From Marsupella aquatica (lineage: Eukaryota; Marchantiophyta), in assembly GCA_973895155.1 (NCBI GenBank), contig OZ316897.1:1674001-1738000 (forward strand): a stretch of DNA of 64,000 nucleotides. The letters are read 5' to 3'. Below are positions 10,279 to 20,640 of the stretch, one piece after another. The notes beneath the pieces were generated by a model. The model had not been told where the DNA came from, made no database searches, and saw only the letters and a program-made list of their open reading frames with translations. Positions within the stretch are counted from its first letter, which is position 1, and each line of letters starts with the position of its first letter. Position numbers and translations under genes: made by a program.

Positions 10279-10489
10279 ATACCAGCATTGAAGTAAATAC
10301 AAACAAAGCTTCGTGATGTCTTTTTACAAGTACCTAAGGTCATTTGGCTACAAGGGAACCAAAAGAACTACACATGCGACACTTGTAGGACATGGAAAAA
10401 AACGTCATTTTCGTGCGATGAGTCTAGTGCGGCCAAAAATGCATTTCACATTCAGCCCTCCCGGTAAACTCAGAGATAAGAGTTACTAA

Positions 10490-10530
10490 TATACATTTAT
10501 CACTCAATATACATTTATCACTCAATGATA
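10490..10530. repeat. Short direct and inverted repeats (ATACATTTATCACTCA)
   Basis: ATATACATTTATCACTCA occurs twice in tandem and is followed at once by its partial complement TGATAAATGTA. It could form a small hairpin or be slippage product; no function assigned. Confidence 0.4.
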
Positions 10531-10989
10531 AATGTAAGGCAATGTTGGTGATCATTGTATGGTCCCCGACATGTGATGACCGCCAATCTTTTGAAGCCGC
10601 AGCCACAAACTGCACGTGTATTACACCCATACATACCGTGATATAGTACCATATAGTGACAAATCATAGTATGCCGCCACGACAGGTTATTCGATTTCCC
10701 ATAAAGATAGTTTAATGCGGGACCCTAACTCCTTGTACGAGAGTCGACTAATAGAATAGTAAAAACCTGAAGCTTTCACGATGTGCGAACTCGTCGTATG
10801 AGCATCGACGAAGGGAACACTTAGGAGAAATTTGCTGCCGCGACCTGCAAAGGGGTCTTTCGTTTGGTGTGAATCTGCAGACGGCGACCTTCCCTTCAAT
10901 TTTCACAGGGTACGCGGTATGGCCGAACGCAAGGCGCACCTGGAAGCAGTGGAAGGTCTTCATTTTCGAAAAGTGCAGAGTGCCTGACA

Positions 10990-11857
10990 TCCAACAATTT
11001 ACGATTGGAAGTGCCTTATTCCAGGATGTCCCGCAACAGGCATATTTTCCAGGAAGGAGTACATCAACATGCATTGGAGAGAATGCCCGGAACATCAAAA
11101 TGAGGATCTGGTGCAGAGTGTGGTGTACGTGAAGCCAAGGAGGAAGAAGGTGGAGGGCGCCACTTCACGGGGGGCCACCACAGCAGAGATGATCAGGCTT
11201 TTCAGGGCCACCAATGGGTTTTTCCCTCACAAATGGCGTCGGTACATGTGTGGGGAACTAAATCGTCGGAGAGCACGTATTGTAGAAGAGTCCCTCACTT
11301 TGCATCTAACTTATCTGCGCACTAGTTGTCCTCGCTCACCTACTTCAATGCGACACTTTTATCTTGCAATGCATGCATTGGAATTGCCATATCTGGAAGG
11401 GTTTGCAATGCTATTCAGTCCACAGTTCAGAGTTTGGTTCACGCGTCACCTTAGAATAATCCTGTCCGGAGCCAATATCCACCACTTCAGGGCCTTGATT
11501 GCCTCGAAAATCTCTGAATTGGCAGATGGTATGACCAGACAAGAATGGTTTGAACGGGTTAATGTGGAGTTGGGGCAGATTGGTTCAGCGGAAGGTCTTG
11601 TTGCAGTCATGCAAGAGGTGTTGCATGCACTGGGGCAGGGGAAGGAGTCAGTGGATGACATGTTTGAAGCAATGGTAGGATACATGTTAGCTACAGAAAA
11701 GGCGCTTTGGTATTTGTCATTCAGCAGCAACCCTGTAGAGACAATCCACCACACACTGCACCTCTCGTTCTACGACTGGAAATTTAGTGCAGAGGGAATG
11801 GAGCAAAAGAGGAGGAACGGGACAGAAGGTCTCAAGCACCGCATGCGTCGGCTATAG
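10990..11857 (+). CDS. Hypothetical protein exon with N-terminal C2HC/C2HH-type zinc finger
   Basis: The frame opens after a stop near 10988 and runs to TAG 11855-11857; the first Met is at 11069. Before it the frame already encodes a Cys-x4-Cys ... His-x3-Cys-x2-His pattern (CLIPGC near 11014, then MHWRECPEH), a plausible zinc finger. A splice acceptor or upstream start would therefore be needed near 10990. The remainder is a roughly 200-residue helical, Arg- and Leu-rich region of no family known to me (motifs SPRSPTSMRHFYLAMHALEL-like, FARVWF-like). Introns in the neighbourhood make this one exon of a host-type gene or a domesticated transposon gene. It may continue into the exon at 12023. 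Confidence 0.45.
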
Positions 11858-12022
11858 GCGCTCGGTATTGTTGAGAGTAAAGAGACTGCCATAGCAGAGG
11901 TACAATAGACAGGGATCTGAAGATGTTCAAACTATGAATTTTGGGAAGAGTTTAGTAATTGTAATGGTATGTAATTGCAAGTCCACGAATCTAAACTCGA
12001 TTGTTTTATTTAATTTTGAGTA

Positions 12023-12326
12023 GGGAAAATTTGGAGATGCAGAGAATGAGATCTCTGACGACGACGAGAAATGGAGGCCAGGCTTTGATCCTGTTGATAT
12101 TCATTACGAGGTTAAAATGTATAGGTATGTCGGCCGAAATATAAGGTCGTATACTGAATGTTTGGCTGCATGGGTGAACAAAATCCCCCGCCAACCCGAG
12201 AAGCCTGGAAGGATAATTGTCCCTACAAACGAGAACAAAGGATCACTAAGGTGGGAGATTCAATATCGCCGGTTCCAGCTGAAATCAGGGTTCACTCTTG
12301 TGGAAGCGCATTTGGGTAACTTCTGA
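12023..12326 (+). CDS. Putative terminal exon, hypothetical protein
   Basis: Open from just after a TTGAGTAG splice-acceptor-like site to TGA 12324-12326. A GTATGT donor-like site lies 55 bp upstream at about 11967, giving a short candidate intron. The peptide is acidic at first (EISDDDE), then aromatic and basic (KMYRYVGRNIRSYTE). No family recognised. It could be the 3' exon of the zinc-finger gene upstream. Confidence 0.4.
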
Positions 12327-12372
12327 ATTTTCCTGTCAGAGTCCCAGTTATACCAATTACCTTACATTGAAT

Positions 12373-13632
12373 TCATGAAATCCTTATAAACTTCTCGTGG
12401 TATGTGCCAAGAACGGGGCTGAAAACCGCGTTTGCCCCGGTGCAGGGGAGGAGATGGGCCAGGATGGCCTGCAGCTCGACGATAGTGCCGGTATTGTGGT
12501 CAAAGATACCTCGAATTGTGCTACGCATGCACACTCGCCTCGCGGGGATATGCACAGTGGCTGCCCAACAGGTGGTGCCGCACAATGATATCCGAGATTG
12601 TTTTGTGTTTATGTCGTGGTATGTTGATAGCGGAGAAGCCGTTATGTATGCTCTAATGGGGAAGGGACTGAAAACCACGTTTGCCCCGGTGCAAGGGAGG
12701 AGATGGGCTAGGATGGCCCACAGCTCGACGACAGTGCCGGTATTGTGGTCAAAGATACCTTGATTTGCACTACGCATGCACACTCGCCTCGCGGGGATAT
12801 GCACAGTGGCTGCCCAACAGGTGGTGCCGCACAATGATATCCGAGATTTTTTTGTGTTTATGTCGTGGTATGATGATAGCATTGCTTGGATCTGATGCAA
12901 GACTCGTATTCCAAGAGAATCAGGATACATGGGCGGTGCGGCAGCAGTCACTAGGGCTGTTGTAGAGGACAAAGCGTTAATCGGAAACATCACACCCACT
13001 TTGACATACAAGCGCAGTATGTGTGGTGTTACCTAGGCTCGTGTTCCATGCCTGCTCCCACGTTCATTGTTGTTGAAGATTGGATATTCCTGTATTGGCA
13101 TTGCTAGAAACCCACATCATAGCATGGAGGACAACTCATGACAGAGACAAAGTGTCTCAGGTGTATTTGTTATCTTATGTGGCTTAATAGGGAAGGTATT
13201 AGGGAAGGTACTTGCGTCAACGGAAGAGGCTTGCCACAAACGGGACCAGGGGCCCCAACACAACATTCAGGACAACGAGCTGGGTGCCAAACAGAAGTGG
13301 CCCTTGGTGGAAATAGTACCCGAATTACCTCCACACGACGGCCAAAGAGGTGTGTACACGTAACTCATAGTGATACAGGATAAGAAAATGTGAGATATCA
13401 TGGTATGAATACCATCCCAACGTGTTGATACCATGGTGCGTTGAGTCGCAGGTGTAGAGGCCGTCGATGGCACAAGTTGTGCACTATGCATCCCCGGCAA
13501 GGGAGGGGTTGTGGTGATGGGCAGGGGGGTGGTGAAGAATGCCATGGCGGCATCATTGAGCAAGGGAATGGCATATTTGCTGATACTGGAGTGGTCATTC
13601 AAATCATGGTATGGCTCACCAGAGTGGGACAT
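12373..13632 (-). pseudogene. Reverse-strand repeat-unit coding remnants (YHD-type units)
   Basis: On the reverse strand 13011-12373 is open for 212 codons. It contains two near-identical 83-codon units, each starting TYHDIN/SYHDIN and running through CGTTCWAATVHIPARRVCMR. A more diverged frame at 13632-13267 starts with a similar EPYHDLN...SIS segment. The units resemble in layout, not in sequence, the YHGM units at 18.3-19.7 kb. The forward strand is partly open too, so strand choice is an inference. Function unknown. Confidence 0.35.
12398..12880. repeat. Tandem duplication, two copies of a 249-bp unit
   Basis: Sequence from about 12421 recurs from 12670 at high identity, ending with GTGTTTATGTCGTGGTATG in both copies (near 12607 and 12855). 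The period of 249 is a multiple of three, so coding phase is kept on both strands. Confidence 0.8.
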
Positions 13633-13972
13633 GGATTTACTGCCATGCGCTCAGAATTCGTATTCCTGGCTTGCACAAGGCAAGTTTGTGCATTGGCCAT
13701 TACATTTGCTGTCGCCTTGTGAGGACGAGAACGGCAGTCACCTAGTACTACGTTTTCTGAGGTGGACATTCCTCACGCCCACTGCAAAAGAGATACCCGG
13801 GATGGATCGTGCACAGCGTTGTCACAAACTTTCGAAGAACATTATGCCCCACAAGTTACGTTCTACAGGGTTTACAATCGAAGAAGAGCCCGCGGAGGTT
13901 GAGTGCAACCAGACATTTGAGGGGTTGATGCCAATCCTGCACCTATCCCAGGGCATTGCAGATGATGATTGA
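13511..13972 (+). CDS. Hypothetical ORF, 153 codons
   Basis: An open frame ending ...ADDD with balanced amino-acid composition and no recognised domain. It is immediately preceded by another open frame (13441) and lies in a zone of repeated fragments with candidate introns. It could be an exon or chance. Confidence 0.25.
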   Translation: MVMGRGVVKNAMAASLSKGMAYLLILEWSFKSWYGSPEWDMDLLPCAQNSYSWLAQGKFVHWPLHLLSPCEDENGSHLVLRFLRWTFLTPTAKEIPGMDRAQRCHKLSKNIMPHKLRSTGFTIEEEPAEVECNQTFEGLMPILHLSQGIADDD

Positions 13973-15040
13973 CACATGTAAAGCATAAACTGTGAATAAA
14001 GTCTCCATTTTTGCTATCACGTTTCCTAGCAACAAAATCGAGGTCCCGGTCCACTCCTCGCAAGAGCAGTACCTCGTGTGCTATTGCAGGGAGATGCAAA
14101 GCGCTTCCAGGGATTTAAATCCGTCCATTTGTGAGGCTGGGCTCGAACAAAGCCTTGCATTCTTGATGTGATGTCTCCACTATTGCGATCAGCAAGTAAG
14201 GTTGATGATTGTATGCCCCACTTACATTCTCGCATTAGCAATTGAATTTGCCCCGAGAGCTCCTGTAGCAATCAATAATGTATCGGTTGTGGACGCCCAA
14301 ATTTACAGCCCCACGAACTGGCACATCGTCAACCTTGAATATGACACCACTTAATGGACATGAACAAAACCCTGTGCAAAACACATTTTGTGGCGGACGA
14401 CGCCTGAAAAGATCGCTCGAAAGATGTACAATTGTCTCGGACAATTATGTGGAACACTTTATGTCATACCGGATGTACATGACAATTGTATGCCCCACTT
14501 ACATTTTTTGAATTAGTTCTGTCCGTGTAAAGGAGCACTTGGTAATATCATGGTATGTAAATACGACGGCCGCAAAGATCGTGTATGATTCGCGTCGGAG
14601 GAGGGGGTGGGGAGTTAGTACGTGGCCACAATTGAGCATCGGGACAGGGCATATGCGACACCCAACATCCATACCAGGATAAACGTCGGGAATATATATA
14701 AGTCATTCATTGGACCAAGCAATGATACGTAACAAACTGCCGTATGCCATCTGGCAATAAAATACAGATGCCAACAATGACAATTCTGATTTTTTTACAT
14801 GGGAGTGAGCAAAACTGAACCCAAAGGGTTCATTTGGGTTCAGTTAGAGTTCACACTAAAGGAATGAAAGTGCCTTGGGGCACAGGTGAGTTTCAATCCG
14901 CCCCTAGACTATGGTACTAACATGCCATAGTACAATTCTAATATCAAGGTGATTGGAAGGGATGTGAGTTGACACGTGACTCTAATGGGTGACACCTGAC
15001 TGTAATGGTCCAAGAAGACAATCTGATGTGTTACTTTTGG
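13973..15040. repeat. Non-coding stretch with dispersed 21-bp repeat
   Basis: ATTGTATGCCCCACTTACATT occurs near 14210 and again near 14486, 276 bp apart, with diverged flanks. One forward ATCATGGTATG motif lies near 14547. No gene supported. Confidence 0.4.
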
Positions 15041-15047
15041 ACATATG

Positions 15048-15119
15048 TTTAGGGTTTAGGGTTTACCCTGTTTAGGGTTTAGGGTTTAGGGTTTAGGGTA
15101 AACCCTAAACCCTAAACCC
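15048..15119. repeat. Interstitial telomere-type repeats in inverted arrangement
   Basis: Several TTTAGGG units run forward from 15048, interrupted by one TTTACCCTG, then switch to CCCTAAA units after GGGTAAACCC. TTTAGGG is the plant (Arabidopsis-type) telomere repeat. The two orientations face each other and could fold into a long hairpin. Confidence 0.9.
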
Positions 15120-15630
15120 ATTCAAGTAAAGTAAACTTATAGAAAAACAACAATACAAATTAGAGTTTCCAGTTGAAAAGACGCTATTTGTTGTAAAGTG
15201 GGAAAAGGGTATTGAGTTGAGAACTAAATTATGAAACTGCTATATGGCGAATCCAGCTTCATTACCTAGGGTAAGTACACACAAGTACCTCTACTGGTGT
15301 TCATGATTACTTTTCGTTTCATCTGTTATTTTACTCTTGTACCTTATGTGCAAATTGTTGAATCTCACTCTTCCTAATGAATAACCTGTTTATATTTGCC
15401 ACCAAAAAATTAGCAAAGTGGAAAAAGGCTATTGAGCTGATAAAAAATATTAATATTTTTTTGAATCTCTCTATGAAGTATTTGTTACTACATCCTAAGT
15501 TCTTTTTTGCAATAACCCTATAATCGACCAATGACACAATCACTGGCCCCAAGCATAAAATGGCCACAACAATGACATATTTTTTCACATCCACATCTAT
15601 TGTGCAAAGCCACTCCTAATGAATAACCTG
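15120..15630. other. AT-rich stretch without recognisable gene
   Basis: No open frame with domain content. The phrase AATGAATAACCTG occurs twice (near 15375 and 15617), suggesting an old local duplication. Nothing else noted. Confidence 0.4.
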
Positions 15631-15631
15631 G

Positions 15632-16022
15632 ATAATGTGTTTTCCTTACGGAGGCTGGCTTGGAGTAAGAGGAGACAGCCTCTTTGGATTCAACATAAAA
15701 GGCGGTGCTCAGGATGAGGCCGGCCTGGACGACCCTGCTCGGAGGCCGTCGGGGACGTCACCTGGTTGCCGTCCATACCGTGATTTCCAGGACTTCAAAC
15801 TACACATGGCATAATCCAATCAAAGCCACTCCACATCCTGGATAATGTGTTTGACTCACCTCTTCCACATCGGGGAGTAAGACGAGACAGCCTCTTTGGA
15901 TTCAACATAAGAGGCGGTCCTCAGGATGCGGTCGGCCTAGACGACCCTGCTCAGAGGCCATCGGGGACGTCACCTGGTTGCCGTCCATACCGTGATTTCC
16001 AGGACTTCAAACTACACATGGC
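15632..16022. repeat. Tandem duplication, two copies of a 212-bp unit
   Basis: Copy 1 (about 15632-15812) and copy 2 (about 15839-16022) share GAGACAGCCTCTTTGGATTC and a 3' block ending TACACATGGCA. They are offset by 212 bp at both ends. Each carries CATACCGTGAT, the reverse complement of the ATCACGGTATG motif. The period is not a multiple of three. Confidence 0.8.
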
Positions 16023-16079
16023 ACAGTTACCTTTCAAAAGAATCATAGTGAGAACTTATATTTTCATTTACTCTTTGTA

Positions 16080-16660
16080 ACTAATCATAGTGAGACTTTA
16101 TTTATGTGCGGCTGATGCGACAATGCTTAGTATAAATGAAGGGGATGAATATAAAAGGGAAGGGGACAATTTGTTTTTTAGAAATCTTTGTTTAGAATGA
16201 CATCTATTTTTTCCTTACCCTAGGGAGACTAACATACGCTCATTCAGAGATTGTCGTATGCCAATAGAGTTTCTGATCGTTCTTTCTGAATATGGGATTA
16301 ATGTCATCAATCATGTTTCTTGAATGGAGAGTCTTTCACAATGTATTTATGCAACTTGTGTCCAAGGCAAGAGCAATGCTATCCACTGAAATACACAAAT
16401 AACAACACAGCAAGAAACCATGAGCTCTGAGCAAAGCAAAACATGCATTCGCAGTGTTCAACATTCTTCGGAGGGGAACATCAGCTGGTCACTACTTTTT
16501 ACAGCCTGAAAAGGTCCGAGGCAACTACTGGACAGATGGCCCGACCCCCATGAGCTCTGAAAATACCCCCAATACCGGCCCGCAAATGGAGCGACCAGTG
16601 GGGATGCTCTAAGAAAACATTCCCTCGACACCCCAAATAGCTACAGTACTATGGAGCCAG
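16080..16660. other. Stretch without recognisable gene
   Basis: Mixed AT-rich sequence with no long frame or repeat that I can support. Confidence 0.4.
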
Positions 16661-17098
16661 CTAGCTGACGGGAACGACCGGATATAGATTGTCCACTTCT
16701 GAAGGATGAGGTTTAGGGACTATGAAGCGTGGCCTGCAAGGAGAGGGCACAGTCCTCAATCCGATATGCCCATGGGGCGCACTTTTACTGGGCGATACCA
16801 AACTCAGTGGCCAACGTATTTTGTTCCCCACCCACAGGTTCTTGTAGAGGCACCCCTGCCTTGACAGAGCTGGATCCCAATTGGGTCCTCCGGTCTGCAC
16901 AGTTGATGGAAGTTCGAGAAATTTGACATAAACAAACCCTTCTCCTAATAGCATATTTCCCTTCCTTCTAGAACTGATTTCCATGTGAGGGTCAATAGAC
17001 AAACCCTCAACCCTCCCAAATAACCGACTTTTGTCAGTGGGGTCAGTTCGGCGTTCCATGGAGAACAGGGCGCAAGAGCAGCCCACCATGAATTCCAC
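16661..17098 (-). CDS. Hypothetical ORF, 145 codons, reverse strand
   Basis: An open frame with no recognised domain. It lies downstream, in transcription order, of the FCP1-like region on the same strand, so it could be a further 3' exon of that gene. It is Pro/Ser/Arg-rich toward its end. Support is only ORF length and context. Confidence 0.25.
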   Translation of the reverse strand: MEFMVGCSCALFSMERRTDPTDKSRLFGRVEGLSIDPHMEISSRRKGNMLLGEGFVYVKFLELPSTVQTGGPNWDPALSRQGCLYKNLWVGNKIRWPLSLVSPSKSAPHGHIGLRTVPSPCRPRFIVPKPHPSEVDNLYPVVPVS

Positions 17099-17368
17099 GA
17101 TTTTTCCGTTGCTCTGCCATGCGTCCCACGTTGTGTCTACATGAAATGTGAATTCTCTTTAGTCAACAATGCGCGTCATCACATGAATCCATGCCGTGAT
17201 AACCACCATTTTAACACTGAAATCAAAGAATGCACTATGAAAGTTGTACTTCAGTCAGTTATTCAGTTGGGCTTACATGTCGGGGTTCTGCCGAATCTGC
17301 TTCGAAAGCTTGGTGCCTCCAACCAGCTGTTATGCGCCGCCTGCAAATCCCAAGCACCAGGAATACGC

Positions 17369-18250
17369 TCATCTGCCCATGGAAACAACACAGAGTAAGG
17401 ACTTTGCTATCGGCAATTCATGTAATGGAAAACAAGACCAATGAGATGAGAATGTTAGGCCATACAGACCAAGCCATGCTTTCAGACCCAGGTTTCCATC
17501 TCGGGAAAGCCTGCCGTGCGCCTTCATTTGCGTGTTGACATACTGATCCTCGACGCGGTTTTTAAAAACACTTAGAAACTCCGGTATGGATTGAACCACC
17601 CCATCATCCAGGTATCGCTTGAGACTGCTCAACCTTGGAGCCACCCAACCCAAGAGAAACCTGTTTACAAGTGGGTCTCCGTAATCGGGAGTAGCAGCAC
17701 CTTTTCTTGGCCACTCTGGGAGGTGTATATTATTACCCGGACTACTGCGCATAAATTTCACTGGGCTGTCGTCAACAATAACAGTGTAGCAATATCCAAA
17801 TTCGGGCTATTTTGCTGCGATGAGGGCTGTGGGTTTCAGTATGATCGGCTGAGACGACCCCGGATAGTAGTAGCCCGAGGAGTAAACATTGTCTTGGCAG
17901 AGAATGAACCTGAATAGGTTTACTGTCACATGACCAAAAACCCCCTTCAATAACGGCATCACATTGTGTGATGCAGCACACGACCAAATCCCAACCGTAA
18001 AATGCTCCAGCAACCAATGCACAAATCGAAGACAACCTGGCCGCAGTCTACATTGTCCTTGACTACACATGATAAAACCATCTTCTTGCGTGCCGTTGCG
18101 TCGCCTTTCCCATAGCGTGCCAGAAAGGTCCAGCACCACTAGTACGCCTGCATCCGGATTGGCTATGGTTACACTCAGGACGCCTCGGGACGGGCATAGG
18201 TTGTGTTCATAGAAAGCCAACAGCATACTATGATACCTATTGAAGAGCAT
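17369..18250 (-). pseudogene. FCP1/NIF-like HAD phosphatase domain with one in-frame TAG
   Basis: One reverse-strand frame of 293 codons, interrupted only by TAG 17807-17809 where a CAG would restore it. It shows the HAD/FCP1 motif order. VVLDLSGTLW is motif I. LRPGCLRF and GIWSCAAS come next, the latter matching the family's RPG..F and WS(S/A) segments. TVIVDDSP (about 17760-17785) is motif IV, followed by the typical post-motif segment NNIHLPEW. In this superfamily motif I is DxDGT(L/V); here the second Asp is Ser (DLSGT), so the general acid/base is missing and activity is doubtful. Family role: Ser phosphatases acting on, for example, the RNA polymerase II CTD. Upstream on the same strand lie the 67-codon repeats. 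Confidence 0.7.
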
Positions 18251-18289
18251 CCCTCATATCATTAAACGAGGGTCCGTTGTCTGCGTCTG

Positions 18290-19745
18290 GACCATTCACC
18301 ATATCACTGGACCACAGCGCCAATTGAACTTGTCAAAGACAAAATGACGCCCAAATTTCTCCGTTGCCTATGTACCGGGCTGCGTTGAAGGCGACGGGGG
18401 GCCGTTGTCCATGTCTGGACCAGAATCGCCACTCGGTCCAAGTGGGGGTTCTGCCCATAGAGTCCAGCATCATACCGTGATAATCAATGGAGTCCATTCT
18501 GCATATCATTGGAACACAACGCCAATTGAACTCGTCAAAGACAAAACGACGCCCAAATTTCTCCGTTGCCTACGTACCCGGCTGCGTTGAAGGCGACAAG
18601 GGGCCGTTGTCCGCATTTGGACCAGGATCGCCACTCGGTCCGCGTGGGGGTTTTGCCCACAGAGTCCAACATCATACCGTGATAATCAATGGAGTCCATT
18701 CTGCATATCACTGGACCACAGCGCCAATTGAACTCATCAAAGACAAAATGACACCCAAATTTCTCCGTTGCCTACGTACCCGGCTATGTTGAAGGCGACG
18801 GGGGACCGTTGTCCGCGTCTGGACCAGGATTGCCACTCGGAGCGCGCGGGGGTTCTGCCCACAGAATCCAGTATCATACCTGATAATCAATCGAGTCCAT
18901 TCACCATATCAATGGACCACCGTGCAAAATGAACTCGTCATAGACAAAATGACGCCCGAATTGCTCCTTGCCTATGTACCGGGCTGCGTTGAAGGCGACG
19001 GGGGGCCGTTGTCCGCGTCTGGACCAGGATCGCCACTCAGTCCGCGCGGGGGTTTTGCCCACAAAGTTCAACATCATACCGTGATAATCAATGGAGTCCA
19101 TTCTGCATATCACCGGACCACAACGCCAATTGAACTCGTCAAAGACAAAACGACACCCAAATTGCTCCTTGCCTACGTACCGGGCTGCGTTGAAGGCAAC
19201 GGGGGGCCGTTGTCCGCGTCTGGACCAGGATCGCCACTTGGACTGCACGGGGGTTCTGCCCACAAAATCCAGTATCATACCGTGATAATCAATCGAGTCC
19301 ATTCACCATATCAATGGACCACCGTGCAAAATGAACTCGTCATAGACAAAATAACGCCCAAATTCCTCCTTGCCTACATACCCGGCTGCGTCGAAGGCAA
19401 CGGGGGGACCGTTGTCCGCGTCTGGACCAGGATCGCCACTCGGAGCGCGCGGGGGTTCTGCCCATAGAATCCAGTATCATACCGTGATAATCAATCGAGT
19501 CCATTCACCATATCAATGGACCACCGTGCAAAATGTACTTGTCATAGACAAAATGATGCCCAAATTGCTCCTTGCCTACGTACCGGGCTGCGTTGAGGGC
19601 GACGAGGGGCTGTTCTTTGTTGGTGTTCCCGGATCGTCTGTTGTCGCATTCGGATTGGTTGGACCAGGATGAACTACCGCCATACTCAGAGCGACCAAGG
19701 TTTCTGTGAACCACACCCAAATGCATACCGTGATAAGAAGATACA
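18290..19745 (-). repeat. Seven tandem 201/202-bp coding-like units (67 codons)
   Basis: The anchor GATAATCAAT recurs at 18479, 18681, 18882, 19083, 19284 and 19486, with a diverged first unit at 19732. Spacings are 202, 201, 201, 201, 202 and 246. Read on the reverse strand, a unit encodes IDYHGMMLDFVGRTP, then EWRSWSRRGQRPPVAFNAARYV, then a GKEQFG...FVFDEFNW segment. Units of 201 bp stay in frame through each other (two full units are open at 19302-18901). Units of 202 bp carry one extra base near the GKEQFG codons and lose frame. The array lies directly upstream of the FCP1-like domain and downstream of a basic N-terminal exon. Confidence 0.85.
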
Positions 19746-19788
19746 CCCTAGACGGTATCATTAATAGGATTTGGCCATTTAGGAATAT

Positions 19789-20388
19789 TTATGAATGGAA
19801 CGGAACTAAACTATCCTTATGCGTGAATGTCATACCTGAAGCAAGTTCATGAGGGGAAGATGCCTCAGTCCCTATAATTGGGTTAGTTTTTGTTGCACGA
19901 CGATGCTTCCGAGGTGTGCCAGAGTCAACCTCGGATTGCTTTTTCTTTGAGGATCTCGCCCAGCTTTGGATTTCACTAGTGCGCAAGCCTTTGGACCCTG
20001 GGTCTGTAACGTGCCCGGGTTGCTTCATACGCAAACTCCGACCCTTTACAACTTTCGGACGTGCGACTGTCTTTACCAATTCGTTTCGGACACTACTTCT
20101 TTTAACAACAATGAGGGAGGTTGTCCCCTCACAAGGGGTTATGAGTTCATTGTTATCTACAGGAAGGCTTCTGTTCCTTCTAGTCCGCTGTGCAACTTCA
20201 GGTTCGGCGGCCACTGACCCACGTCTGGATGCTTTGTCTGTGCCAATGATGAATGATGGCGTTTTTGTTGTACCCAATATGTTCTTTCTCTTTCTTGACT
20301 CCGTTTTGGTGATGCTCACCTGAACCGCTGGTTCACTGCTCACTTGGACGCCCTTCCTCTTCTTCCCTCCACCCACGGCCACACCTAA
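19789..20388 (-). CDS. Basic Ser/Thr/Lys-rich exon upstream of the repeat array
   Basis: Reverse-strand open frame of about 197 codons, rich in Lys, Arg, Ser and Thr with several possible nuclear-localisation patches (GGGKKRKG, ESRKRKN, RTRRNR, RKHRRA). A splice acceptor (TTCACATTAG then G) lies at about 20388. A donor-like site (AG then GTACTAAAC) lies near 20494, so an upstream exon at about 20495-20640 joins it. It ends a few codons into sequence leading to the repeat array. It probably encodes the disordered N-terminal part of the FCP1-like gene. Confidence 0.5.
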   Translation of the reverse strand, partial: LGVAVGGGKKRKGVQVSSEPAVQVSITKTESRKRKNILGTTKTPSFIIGTDKASRRGSVAAEPEVAQRTRRNRSLPVDNNELITPCEGTTSLIVVKRSSVRNELVKTVARPKVVKGRSLRMKQPGHVTDPGSKGLRTSEIQSWARSSKKKQSEVDSGTPRKHRRATKTNPIIGTEASSPHELASGMTFTHKDSLVPFHS

Positions 20389-20494
20389 TGTGAATACAAA
20401 TAATTAGCACCCTGGTTCAAAATCATATAACTACGGTAGGACCGATAGAGCTTCATAATACAAATAGTGTGAATGTTTAGTACCTCTTATTGGG

Positions 20495-20640
20495 CAAGAA
20501 ATTGGAAGCTTGTTAGCCCTGACTTCAACTCCCGTTGCATCCACTCGGATATGCACTGAGTCGTCTACTTCAATATACACGATCACTCCAAAGTCTGGGT
20601 TATTGGGGCAAAACTTGTGTACAGATAGCCAGAGAAAGGG
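20495..20640 (-). CDS. Probable upstream exon of the FCP1-like gene
   Basis: The reverse strand is open through KFCPNNPDFGVIVYIEVDD and VRANKLPISCPIRG, then meets a GT donor near 20494. The matching acceptor near 20388 opens the basic exon. The 5' limit is uncertain. No domain recognised. Confidence 0.4.

Larger units (their letters stand above)
9853..10989. other. Non-coding stretch with MITE-like and small repeats
   Basis: No supported gene. It holds an inverted-repeat element at about 10056-10278 and a short direct/inverted repeat cluster at about 10490-10530. There is one reverse-strand ATCACGGTATG motif near 10633. Short ORFs on either strand show no domain. Confidence 0.5.

Noticed and set aside
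18290-19745. CRISPR-like array or centromeric satellite
   Set aside because: There are no spacers between units, the period is 67 codons, units are open on the reverse strand, and the context is eukaryotic with introns.
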